From Nocardia alba NBRC 108234 (GTDB lineage Bacteria > Actinomycetota > Actinomycetes > Mycobacteriales > Mycobacteriaceae): a DNA stretch of 40,242 nt. Position numbers and translations under genes: made by a program. The stretch is from the NCBI RefSeq assembly GCF_001612665.1, contig NZ_BDAX01000040.1, positions 1-40,242 of the forward strand, given 5' to 3'. This document shows, piece by piece, positions 8,056 to 15,020 of the stretch. The notes below the pieces were generated by a model. The model did no database searches. It was not told the DNA's origin and worked only from the letters and a program-made list of their open reading frames with translations. Position 1 is the first letter of the stretch, and each line of letters opens with the position of its first letter.

Positions 8056-8319
8056 ATGAGCACCCGTACCGTCATCGTCGGATCCCCGGTGGGGCTGCAC
8101 GCGCGGCCCGCCGCGAAACTCACGCAGGCAGTCCAGGCCGCGGGGGTGCCGGTCCGGATCTCGTTGGGAGATGGCGAACCCGTCGACGCGGCCAGCGTGC
8201 TCGCGGTGATGACGCTGGGCGCCGGCCACGGTGACGAGGTGACCCTGCACGCCGAGGACGCCGACGCGATCTTGGACCAGTTGGCCGAACTCATCGCCTC
8301 GGACCTGGACTCTGCCTGA
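8056..8319 (+). CDS. ptsH: Phosphocarrier protein HPr
   Basis: An 87-residue HPr. The phosphorylatable His15 is in GLHARPAA, and Ser47 in AASVLAVMTL occupies the regulatory-serine region. It carries phosphate from EI to EIIA. The ATG at 8056 lies four bases after the EIIC stop and gives the canonical HPr N-terminus; the same frame extends upstream within the EIIC gene. The stop codon overlaps the EI start (TGATG). This functional HPr is a useful comparison for the HPr-like protein at 28629, which lacks the active-site motif. Confidence 0.95.
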   Translation: MSTRTVIVGSPVGLHARPAAKLTQAVQAAGVPVRISLGDGEPVDAASVLAVMTLGAGHGDEVTLHAEDADAILDQLAELIASDLDSA

Positions 8320-9983
8320 TGCCCGAGCGGGTGATCCGTGGACTCGGAGTGAGTCCCGGCGTGGTGTGCGCGCCGTGGTTGCGGTTCGGGTCGCCGCTCG
8401 CGACGTCGGCGCACGACCGCGTCGGCGGCTCGGTCGCCGACGAGCTGGCCCGGGTCGAGGACGCGCTCGGTGGCGTGGCCGACGAGATGACCGCGCGGGC
8501 CGCGCGCGTGAACGGTGTGGCGGCGGAGATTCTCTCGATGTCGGCGATGATGGCCCGTGATCCGGGCATCGTCGCCGCCACCGAGAAGGAGCTCGCCGCC
8601 GGGATGCCGACGGCGCACGCGGTGCACCTGGCATTCGAGGGATTCTGCGCGAAACTGGAAGCGCTCGGCGGGTACATGGCCGAGCGGGCGACCGATCTGC
8701 GCGACATCGGCGGGCGGACCGTCGCGGTCCTGCTCGGGCGGCCGATGCCTGGCATTCCGGAGCCGGGGTATCCGTTCGTGCTGGTCGCGCGGGATCTCGC
8801 GCCCGCCGACACTGCGATGCTGGGTGAGAGCGAGGTGGTGGGACTGCTCACCACCGAAGGCGGGCCGACCAGCCACACCGCGATTCTCGCGAAGTCCCTC
8901 GGCCTGCCCGCGGTGGTGAACTGTCCCGATGCCGATCAGCTCGTCGACGGCGCGCCGGTGCTGCTCGACGGCGCGACCGGCGAGGTCGTGATCGATCCGA
9001 GCCCCGTCCGTCAGCGGGCAGCCCTCGAACAGGCAGCGGCGGGCACAGCGCGGATCGCGGCGGTCAGCGGGCCCGGACATACCGCTGACGGGACGCCGGT
9101 GCGACTGCTGGTGAACATCGGCACCGTCGATGACGCGACGAAGACGGGACCGATCGACAGCGAGGGTGTCGGGCTGTTGCGCACCGAGTTCATGTATCTC
9201 GGGAAGACCTCGGAGCCGTCGCTGGACGAGCAGACCGCCTCCTACACAGCGGTTCTCGAACAGTTCGCCGGACGACGAGTGGTAGTGCGAACCCTCGACG
9301 CCGGGTCGGATAAGCCGCTGCCGTTTCTCGATCTCGGTACCGAGGAGAACCCGGCACTCGGCGTGCGCGGGCTGCGGATCGGCACCGCGTTCCCGCAGAC
9401 CCTCGCCACGCAGCTCACGGCACTCGCCCGCGCGGGCGAGGCGACCGGGGCCGAGCTGTGGGTGATGGCGCCGATGGTCGCCACCGTAGACGAGGCCGCC
9501 GGGTTCGCCGCGCTGGCAAGGGAATCCGGGTTGACCCAGGTCGGGGCGATGATCGAGATCCCGGCGGCCGCGTTGCGCGCCGCCGACCTGCTCGCGCAAC
9601 TGGACTTCGTCAGTATCGGTACCAATGATCTGAGCCAGTACACCTGCGCGGTGGATCGGCTGGCGGGCGGGCTCGCGCAACTGCTCGATCCGTGGCAGCC
9701 CGCGGTGCTCGATCTGATCGCGATGGTCGGTGCCGCCGGTGCGGCCGCGGGCAAGTCGGTCGGGGTGTGTGGCGAGGCGGCGTCGGATCCGACGTTGGCA
9801 CCGGTGCTGGTGGGGCTGGGCGTGACGAGTTTGTCGATGTCGGCGCCCGCGCTGCCCGCGGTGCGGGCGGCGTTGGCCGCGGTGGATATGCAGCGGTGCC
9901 AGGATGCGGCCGATGCGGCGCGCGCGGCGCGCAATCCGCAGGCGGGACGTGCGGCGGTCGCAGCGATCATCGGGCGGACGTGA
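8319..9983 (+). CDS. ptsI: PTS enzyme I (phosphoenolpyruvate-protein phosphotransferase)
   Basis: Enzyme I of 554 residues transfers phosphate from PEP to HPr in the cytoplasm. The swivelling phosphohistidine domain contains GGPTSHTAILAK with active-site His186. The PEP-binding TIM barrel shows GLLRTEFMY, DAGSDKPLPFLDLG, MIEIPAAAL, SIGTNDLSQY and GVCGEAASDP with catalytic Cys484. All expected motifs are intact and the length is typical. It is translationally coupled to ptsH. A 132-base gap separates it from nagA, enough for a second promoter. Having ptsH and ptsI inside the GlcNAc gene cluster suggests the general PTS proteins mainly serve GlcNAc here. Confidence 0.95.
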   Translation: MPERVIRGLGVSPGVVCAPWLRFGSPLATSAHDRVGGSVADELARVEDALGGVADEMTARAARVNGVAAEILSMSAMMARDPGIVAATEKELAAGMPTAHAVHLAFEGFCAKLEALGGYMAERATDLRDIGGRTVAVLLGRPMPGIPEPGYPFVLVARDLAPADTAMLGESEVVGLLTTEGGPTSHTAILAKSLGLPAVVNCPDADQLVDGAPVLLDGATGEVVIDPSPVRQRAALEQAAAGTARIAAVSGPGHTADGTPVRLLVNIGTVDDATKTGPIDSEGVGLLRTEFMYLGKTSEPSLDEQTASYTAVLEQFAGRRVVVRTLDAGSDKPLPFLDLGTEENPALGVRGLRIGTAFPQTLATQLTALARAGEATGAELWVMAPMVATVDEAAGFAALARESGLTQVGAMIEIPAAALRAADLLAQLDFVSIGTNDLSQYTCAVDRLAGGLAQLLDPWQPAVLDLIAMVGAAGAAAGKSVGVCGEAASDPTLAPVLVGLGVTSLSMSAPALPAVRAALAAVDMQRCQDAADAARAARNPQAGRAAVAAIIGRT

Positions 9984-10033
9984 AAAAGGTTGTCGCGCAA
10001 GTGGTTCAGTTGTTGGGCGGATCGCGGTGTGGC

Positions 10034-10053
10034 GGTCTGCGGTGGTCTGCGGT
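10034..10053 (+). repeat. Tandem 10-bp repeat upstream of nagA
   Basis: GGTCTGCGGT occurs twice without a gap (10034-10043 and 10044-10053) in the ptsI-nagA intergenic region, about 62 bases before the nagA start. It may be a regulator site or a chance duplication. No DasR-like inverted repeat was found in this gap. Confidence 0.35.
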
Positions 10054-10115
10054 CGCAATGATGGATACCGCCTCGGGTGTTCGGGCAGGTATTGGCTCCC
10101 GGTGAAAGGTTCGTC

Positions 10116-11285
10116 GTGACGGGAATCGTGCGCGGTCGCCTCGTCGGGGCGGGCGCGGGGGAAGTGGATGACGGCGTCGTCGAATTCGCGGGTGGGCGAA
10201 TCACCTGGGTCGGCGAAGCGACGAATTATTCGTCACCCGAACGACTTCCAGAATCCAGTGCTGACCTGGTGCTTCCGGGACTGATCGATCTGCACTGCCA
10301 CGGTGGGGCCGGGTTCGGGTTTCCCAACGCCGATGCGCGGGGCGCTCGAGTCGCGGCGGCCCACCATCGGGGACAGGGCACCACCGGGTTGATGGGGAGC
10401 TTGGTGTCGGATCAGCCGGAGATACTGATCGCGCAGGCGGCGATGTTGGCTGATCTCGTCGAGGACGGCGTTCTGCTCGGGGTGCACCTCGAGGGGCCGT
10501 TCATCAATGCCGCCCGTTGTGGAGCACAGGATCGCGCGGCGATCATTCCCGGCGATCCCGGGTTGTTCGAGCGGATCTACGCGGCCGCGCGCGGCACGGT
10601 GCGGTCGATGACGTTGGCGCCCGAGACCGCGCGTTTCGACGCGCTGCTGGCCGCGATGCGCCGACACGACGTGCTGCCGAGCCTCGGACACACCGATGCC
10701 GATGCCGCGACCACCACGGCGTGCATCGCCGGGGCCCGTGGCGGCCCGATCACCGCTACGCACCTGTTCAACGGGATGCCGGCACTGCATCACCGCTCCC
10801 CCGGGCCGGTCGCCGCCTGTCTGGCCGCGGCGGGGCGGGGCCAGATGGTGGTCGAATTGATCGGTGACGGTGTGCATGTGGCGCCGGAGGCGGTGGCGAT
10901 GGTGTTCGATACCGTCGGGCCGGATCAGATCGCGCTGGTGTCCGATGCGATGGCGGCGGCGGGCATGAGCGATGGTGACTATCGACTGGGCGCCCTCGAC
11001 GTTCAGGTACACGACGGCGTCGCCCGACTGGTCACCGAGGACGGGTCGCCCGGGGCGATCGCGGGCGGCACGGCACGGCTGGTCGATGTGCTGCGCTGGA
11101 CCGTCGTCGAGGCCGGCGTCCCCCTGTCCGACGCGGTGACCGCCGCGACGCGGACCCCCGCTCGTGTCCTCGGCTTGGAGGGCGAACGCGGCAGCCTCAC
11201 CGTCGGTGCGCGTGCCGACATTCTTGTCACCGACCAGTCATTGCGGCCGCGGCGGGTGCTCGTCGCCGGAACGGAAGGAATCTGA
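10116..11285 (+). CDS. nagA: N-acetylglucosamine-6-phosphate deacetylase
   Basis: This 389-residue amidohydrolase removes the acetyl group from GlcNAc-6-P, the product of PTS uptake, giving GlcN-6-P and acetate. Visible metal/active-site residues are the HxH pair His60/His62 (DLHCHGG), Glu126 (HLEGPF), His192 (SLGHTDAD), His in THLFNGM, and Asp in VSDAM. GTG 10116 is preferred because AAAGG lies six bases upstream; a GTG at 10077 in the same frame adds 13 residues not expected for the family. Its stop overlaps the nagB start (TGATG), so the two are coupled. Confidence 0.93.
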   Translation: MTGIVRGRLVGAGAGEVDDGVVEFAGGRITWVGEATNYSSPERLPESSADLVLPGLIDLHCHGGAGFGFPNADARGARVAAAHHRGQGTTGLMGSLVSDQPEILIAQAAMLADLVEDGVLLGVHLEGPFINAARCGAQDRAAIIPGDPGLFERIYAAARGTVRSMTLAPETARFDALLAAMRRHDVLPSLGHTDADAATTTACIAGARGGPITATHLFNGMPALHHRSPGPVAACLAAAGRGQMVVELIGDGVHVAPEAVAMVFDTVGPDQIALVSDAMAAAGMSDGDYRLGALDVQVHDGVARLVTEDGSPGAIAGGTARLVDVLRWTVVEAGVPLSDAVTAATRTPARVLGLEGERGSLTVGARADILVTDQSLRPRRVLVAGTEGI

Positions 11286-12064
11286 TGGAGATCGTGATCC
11301 GGGCTGACGAGAACGAAGTGGCGCGCACGGTCGCCGATATCGTCGGCGGCCATGTACGGCGCGGCAACGCGATCCTCGGCTTGGCGACCGGGTCGTCGCC
11401 GCTGGGGAGCTATCGGGAGCTGGCGCGCCGGTACCGCGCGGGCGAGTTGGACTTCACTACCGCCGTCGCCTTCCTGCTCGACGAATATGTGGGATTGCCG
11501 AAAGATCATCCGCAGTCGTATTTTTCGGTGATCCGGTCGGAATTCGTCGACCATGTGAACCTGGATCCGGCGCGAGTGCTGAGCCCGAACGGGGAGGCCG
11601 GTGATGTCGCGGGCGAGGGCCGACGCTATGACGCCGCCATCGCCGCGGCGGGTGGAATCGATGTGCAGCTACTGGGGATCGGCACCGATGGGCATATCGG
11701 ATTCAACGAGCCAGGGTCGGCGCTGACCTCGCGCACGCGGGTGAAAACGCTGACCGAACAGACGCGTCAGGACAACGCGCGCTTCTTCGACGGACCGGAG
11801 AACGTGCCGCATCACGTGCTCACGCAGGGACTCGGCACCATCAACGAGGCCGGACATCTGGTGATGATCGCGCTCGGCGCGGGGAAGGCCGACGCGATCG
11901 CCGCCGCCGCCGAAGGGCCGTTGTCGGCGTTCTGCCCGGCGTCGGTCATGCAGTGGCATCCCCATGTCACGGTGGTGATCGACGAGGCCGCGGCGAGCAA
12001 GTTGAGGTTGGCGGATTACTACCGGTACGCGCTGGCCAACAAGCCCGCCTGGCAGTCGTTCTGA
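11285..12064 (+). CDS. nagB: Glucosamine-6-phosphate deaminase
   Basis: The 259-residue protein converts GlcN-6-P to fructose-6-P and ammonia, closing the GlcNAc pathway into glycolysis. Family motifs are LGLATGSSPLG (phosphate binding), FLLDEYVGL with the catalytic Asp, GIGTDGHIGFNEPGS with His137, and the C-terminal YYRYAL. The length is normal for single-domain NagB. It is one base overlapping with nagA and is the last gene of the cluster; the convergent HD-protein gene ends 21 bases beyond. Confidence 0.95.
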   Translation: MEIVIRADENEVARTVADIVGGHVRRGNAILGLATGSSPLGSYRELARRYRAGELDFTTAVAFLLDEYVGLPKDHPQSYFSVIRSEFVDHVNLDPARVLSPNGEAGDVAGEGRRYDAAIAAAGGIDVQLLGIGTDGHIGFNEPGSALTSRTRVKTLTEQTRQDNARFFDGPENVPHHVLTQGLGTINEAGHLVMIALGAGKADAIAAAAEGPLSAFCPASVMQWHPHVTVVIDEAAASKLRLADYYRYALANKPAWQSF

Positions 12065-12085
12065 CGCGACCACCGCCCAGCTGGA

Positions 12086-12745
12086 TCAGGTGCGCTCGGC
12101 CAAGATCAACTGCGCCTCACCGGTATCGCAGTCGAATGCCGCCTGGACCGCCGCGATGGCTTTCTCGTGTTCGCCTGCCGCCACCAGCTGGTCGATATCG
12201 GCCCACTGATCGGTGGGCGGGGCCACCGAGAGATCGAGGCGGCGGTCGAGGCGTTCCCACATGCGGGCCACGGTGGGGTCGTCGGCGAGTAATCCGCCGA
12301 GATGGGCTTTGAAGTTCGCGTGCTCGGTTCGGTACATGCCCATCCAACTGCTGTCGGGCGGGCTGGCTTCGGCGTTGGCCGTGCGGTCGGCGAGTTTGAG
12401 GATCACCGCCCTCGGGTGTGCCGCGATCTTGTCGTAGGCGTTCTGGTTTCGCGCCTTGCGGTCGGGGCCGATGCCGGTGACCGCCCACACCAGATCGAGA
12501 ACCGAACGGCCGAAACGGGATTCGACGTCCTCGGCCGTGACCGGGGTGTCTTCGACCACGTCGTGGAGCCAGGCCGCGACGACGAGGTCTCCGCCGAAAC
12601 CGAAATCGTCGAGCACGCCCCGCACGGCCGCGAGATGGGTGACGTAGGGATGGTTGCCGTAGCGCTGATCACCATGGGCCGCGAGTGCGAAATCCCGCGC
12701 TCGGGCCTCGCGCTGATCGATCCCCGCGCGCTGTTCGAACTCCAT
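12086..12745 (-). CDS. HD-domain protein, small alarmone hydrolase (MESH1/SpoT-HD)-like
   Basis: The 219-residue protein has the HD fold of RelA/SpoT hydrolases: His24 in AAHGDQRYG, HPYVTH at 32-37, LHDVVEDTP with His61-Asp62 and the Glu65-Asp66 pair, and LKLADRTAN near 120. No synthetase, TGS or ACT domain follows, so it would be a stand-alone (p)ppGpp hydrolase-like enzyme, with an extra C-terminal region of about 75 residues that I do not recognise. ATG 12745 is used, preceded by a GGGGG-rich stretch; the frame is open to 12802. Activity on (p)ppGpp is inferred from the motifs only; other nucleotide substrates are possible. Confidence 0.72.
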   Translation of the reverse strand: MEFEQRAGIDQREARARDFALAAHGDQRYGNHPYVTHLAAVRGVLDDFGFGGDLVVAAWLHDVVEDTPVTAEDVESRFGRSVLDLVWAVTGIGPDRKARNQNAYDKIAAHPRAVILKLADRTANAEASPPDSSWMGMYRTEHANFKAHLGGLLADDPTVARMWERLDRRLDLSVAPPTDQWADIDQLVAAGEHEKAIAAVQAAFDCDTGEAQLILAERT

Positions 12746-12838
12746 GCCGCACCCCCGTGCTCGATTGGTGATCGTGTCGAGATCGACCCTAGCCGAGGGC
12801 ACCGACAGGTTGCCGGGATCGGTGGCGGACGACCGGTT

Positions 12839-13141
12839 TCAGACGGGCCGGTGGCCCAGGTCCGGCCACGGCGGGCGACGCAGCAACGCCAACGCCGCGA
12901 TGACCCCGGTGAGCAGGCCGATCCATTCGCCGAGCTGCGCGATGCGATTGGCGTCCATCGCGGGCGTCCAGTGCGCGCGGCCTTCGTGGACGACGAACAC
13001 ACCGACCGGACGAGGGTGCCGCAGCAGGCCGCCCACGCTCGAGACGGTAATGACCGTAGCGCCGTCGGCCGTGTCGATCGGCTCGCCGAACACGATCGGC
13101 GGCTCGGCCACCAGCTGTTCGACGCGATCTCTGATCGTCAT
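12839..13141 (-). CDS. GerW/YtfJ-like small protein with C-terminal membrane segment
   Basis: A protein of about 100 residues: VFGEPIDTADGATVITVSSVGG, then PVGVFVVHEGRAHWTPAMDANRI, then one hydrophobic segment (GEWIGLLTGVIAALALL) near the end. The first two blocks resemble the GerW/YtfJ sporulation-protein family, though the usual glycine-rich middle is reduced. In non-sporulating actinobacteria the function of this family is unknown. ATG 13141 is chosen, with AGGAC upstream; the frame is open to 13180. The gap to the next start on the other strand is about 240 bases. Confidence 0.5.
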   Translation of the reverse strand: MTIRDRVEQLVAEPPIVFGEPIDTADGATVITVSSVGGLLRHPRPVGVFVVHEGRAHWTPAMDANRIAQLGEWIGLLTGVIAALALLRRPPWPDLGHRPV

Positions 13142-13343
13142 CGCTGTCCTGTCTCGTCGTCCGGCATTGCCGTCGAACATACGCGCACCGCGAGCGCGCC
13201 GTCGAGGATCGCTGCGCGCGGCGCGCCGCCGATAGACGTCGTAATAGCCATGCGAATAGCGTTGTCACCCAATCTTTTCCGAACCTCACATCGGCGGGGA
13301 CACCGACGCGGGTGTTGCCTGGAGAAAGCTCCGGCGCTCAGCT

Positions 13344-13365
13344 GCCATGATGGTCGGGTCATGGC
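13344..13365. promoter_or_regulatory. Inverted repeat before the nitronate monooxygenase-like gene
   Basis: GCCATGA (13344-13350) and TCATGGC (13359-13365) are perfect 7-base arms separated by eight bases, about 20 bases upstream of the preferred start at 13385. It could be an operator or a hairpin near the ribosome-binding site. The rest of 13142-13384 shows nothing recognisable. Confidence 0.3.
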
Positions 13366-13384
13366 CGTGGCGAAGGGTGCACCG

Positions 13385-14335
13385 ATGTCAGAGCAGACGT
13401 TGTCGACACAGTGGTCGCGATCGCTGGGTTTGCGGGTGCCGCTGGTGAACGCGCCGATGGGCGGTGCGGCCGGTGGCCGGCTGGCGGCGGCGGTGAGCGC
13501 CGCGGGTGGACTCGGAATGATCGGCATGGGCAGTGCGGGGTCGGTGGCGGCGTTGCGCCGCGAACTGGCTGTCGCGGGAACGCCGGCCGGGATCGGACTC
13601 GTCGATTGGGTTCGCACTCGCGAGAACGGGCTGCTCGACGCCGCGATCGCCGCGGGTCCACGGATGATCTCGGTCAGTTTCGGCACCGATTTCTCCTGGG
13701 TCCCACGGGTGCGGGCGGCGGGCATCCTCGCCGTCACCCAGGTGTACGACGCACCGGGAGCCCATCGCGCTCAGGACGCGGGGATCGACGTTCTGGTGGC
13801 GCGCGGCAGCGAAGGTGGTGGTCACGGCGCCGACCGGCTGGCCTTGCTGCCGCTGCTCGACGTCGTCCTCGACATCGCGACCGTCCCGGTCCTGGCCGCA
13901 GGCGGCATCGGCTCCGGGCGCACGCTCGCGGCAGTGCTCGCGGCGGGCGCGGCGGGCGCGTGGCTGGGGACCTGCCTGGCCGCCACCGAGGAATCGCTAC
14001 TGCCCGAATCCGCGCGCCTGGCGATGCTCGCCGCCGACTCCGGCAGCACCACGGTCACCACCGCGTTCGACGAGGCGCTCGATCTGCCATGGCCACCGAT
14101 CTATCCGGCGCGTGTCCTGCGCAACGAGTTCACCGATCCGTGGTCGCGGCCCGAGGTCGACGAGGTACCCGATCCCGCGCGTCTTCGCGAGGCGATCGCG
14201 GCCGACGATCCTCGGCTCGCGCCGGTGGACGCGGGTCAGGGGGTCGGATCGGTGACCCACATCGAGCCCGCGGCGGCTGTGATCGACCGACTGTGTGTAG
14301 GCGCGACCGAGCTGCTGGCGGCACACCACCGGTAG
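13385..14335 (+). CDS. Nitronate monooxygenase-like (2-nitropropane dioxygenase family) flavoprotein
   Basis: The 316-residue protein is a TIM-barrel FMN enzyme of the NPD family. It shows the N-terminal PLVNAPMGGAAGG, the SVSFGT strand, ARGSEGGGHG with the conserved His147, and PVLAAGGIGSGRTLAAVLAAGAAGAWLGT as phosphate/FMN-binding block. Family members oxidise alkyl nitronates or act as FMN-dependent reductases; the substrate is unknown. ATG 13385 has AAGGG six bases upstream and is preferred over ATG 13361. It is followed after about 60 bases by the TetR gene on the same strand; the operator and promoter there suggest separate transcription. Confidence 0.85.
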   Translation: MSEQTLSTQWSRSLGLRVPLVNAPMGGAAGGRLAAAVSAAGGLGMIGMGSAGSVAALRRELAVAGTPAGIGLVDWVRTRENGLLDAAIAAGPRMISVSFGTDFSWVPRVRAAGILAVTQVYDAPGAHRAQDAGIDVLVARGSEGGGHGADRLALLPLLDVVLDIATVPVLAAGGIGSGRTLAAVLAAGAAGAWLGTCLAATEESLLPESARLAMLAADSGSTTVTTAFDEALDLPWPPIYPARVLRNEFTDPWSRPEVDEVPDPARLREAIAADDPRLAPVDAGQGVGSVTHIEPAAAVIDRLCVGATELLAAHHR

Positions 14336-14362
14336 GGCCGCGGTCGGGAAACCGACGGATCG

Positions 14363-14391
14363 TTGCAAAAATATATAGATCGGTCTAGTTT
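14363..14391 (+). promoter_or_regulatory. Candidate promoter of the LmrA/YxaF-type tetR gene
   Basis: TTGCAA (14363-14368) and TAGTTT (14386-14391) are 17 bases apart. The start point would fall at about 14398, the GTG itself, so the transcript is probably leaderless; no Shine-Dalgarno sequence is present. The operator at 14372-14389 fills the spacer. Confidence 0.45.
14368..14389 (+). promoter_or_regulatory. LmrA/YxaF-type operator, copy 1
   Basis: The core AATATATAGATCGGTCTA fits the B. subtilis LmrA/YxaF box as I remember it (AWTATAtagaNYGgTCTA) at every position. It contains the imperfect palindrome TAGATCGGTCTA. A 22-base window here matches 14985-15006 at 19 positions. Its place between -35 and -10 of the tetR gene predicts autorepression. 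Confidence 0.7.
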
Positions 14392-14397
14392 TAGGCA

Positions 14398-14952
14398 GTG
14401 GGCAAAAAGGGAGCCGAGACGCGGTGCAAGTTGATCCGTGCGACGCGGTCGCTGATCGAGTCGCACGGATATTTCGGCGCCGGGCTCAACCAGATCGTGC
14501 AGGAGAGCGGTGCCCCGCGCGGGTCGCTGTACTTCCATTTCCCCGGCGGTAAGGACGAATTGGTGGCGGCGGCGCTCGCCGAGAGCGGCACCGACATCGC
14601 GCGGATCATCCGCACGGTCGAGGCGACGGACGCGCGCGATTTCGCGCGCCGGATGATGAACCTGCTCGGCGATCAACTCGAGGCGTCGGACTGGACCATC
14701 GGGTGCCCGGTGGCGGCGGTCGCCTTGGACACCGCGTCCACCAACGACGCCGTGCAGCAGGCTTGTTCGGCGACGTATCGACTCTGGGAGGACGCGATCC
14801 GGGAACGCTTGATCGCCTTCGGTCACCCCGAACCCGAACGGATCACCACGGTCGCGCTCGCGCTGATCGAAGGCGGGCTCGTGCTGGCGCGGACCCACCG
14901 TTCCCGCCAACCACTGCAGCACCTCGCCGACACCATCGACGTACTGATCTGA
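14398..14952 (+). CDS. TetR-family regulator, LmrA/YxaF (QdoR) type
   Basis: This repressor of 184 residues has an N-terminal helix-turn-helix: GAGLNQIVQESGAPRGSLYFHFPGGKDEL at about 23-51 is close to the LmrA/YxaF group, in which GLNQI..ESGAP.GSLY.HFPGGK is conserved. The C-terminal domain carries the CPVAAVALDTAS and ALALIEGGLVLA helices typical of that group. B. subtilis relatives respond to flavonoids and control drug efflux and quercetin dioxygenase genes. The GTG start has no ribosome-binding site and is probably leaderless. Boxes before this gene and the next one suggest it represses itself and the fusion enzyme at 15021. Confidence 0.88.
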   Translation: MGKKGAETRCKLIRATRSLIESHGYFGAGLNQIVQESGAPRGSLYFHFPGGKDELVAAALAESGTDIARIIRTVEATDARDFARRMMNLLGDQLEASDWTIGCPVAAVALDTASTNDAVQQACSATYRLWEDAIRERLIAFGHPEPERITTVALALIEGGLVLARTHRSRQPLQHLADTIDVLI

Positions 14953-14984
14953 GCCGTTCCTCTCCACGTCTCCGTCATATCCAC

Positions 14985-15006
14985 AAAATATGTAAATCGG
15001 TCTACT
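14985..15006 (+). promoter_or_regulatory. LmrA/YxaF-type operator, copy 2
   Basis: The core AATATGTAAATCGGTCTA matches 16 of 18 positions of the recalled LmrA/YxaF box and differs from copy 1 at three of 22 bases. It lies 14 bases before the ATG of the SDR-hydrolase fusion gene, where a bound repressor would block transcription. Confidence 0.68.
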
Positions 15007-15020
15007 GAAAGTAGGGCAAG

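Noticed and set aside
7032..10058. A 1008-codon open frame on the minus strand across the PTS genes
   Set aside because: It is antisense to the well-supported EIIC, HPr and EI genes and its translation is Arg/His/Gly-rich shadow sequence.
9984..10115. A DasR-like site before nagA
   Set aside because: GGTCTGCGG repeats are direct, not inverted; no ACC half-site at the required distance.
12302..13384. Upstream extension of the nitronate monooxygenase-like frame
   Set aside because: It runs antisense through the HD and GerW-like genes; the family N-terminus and a ribosome-binding site are at 13385.
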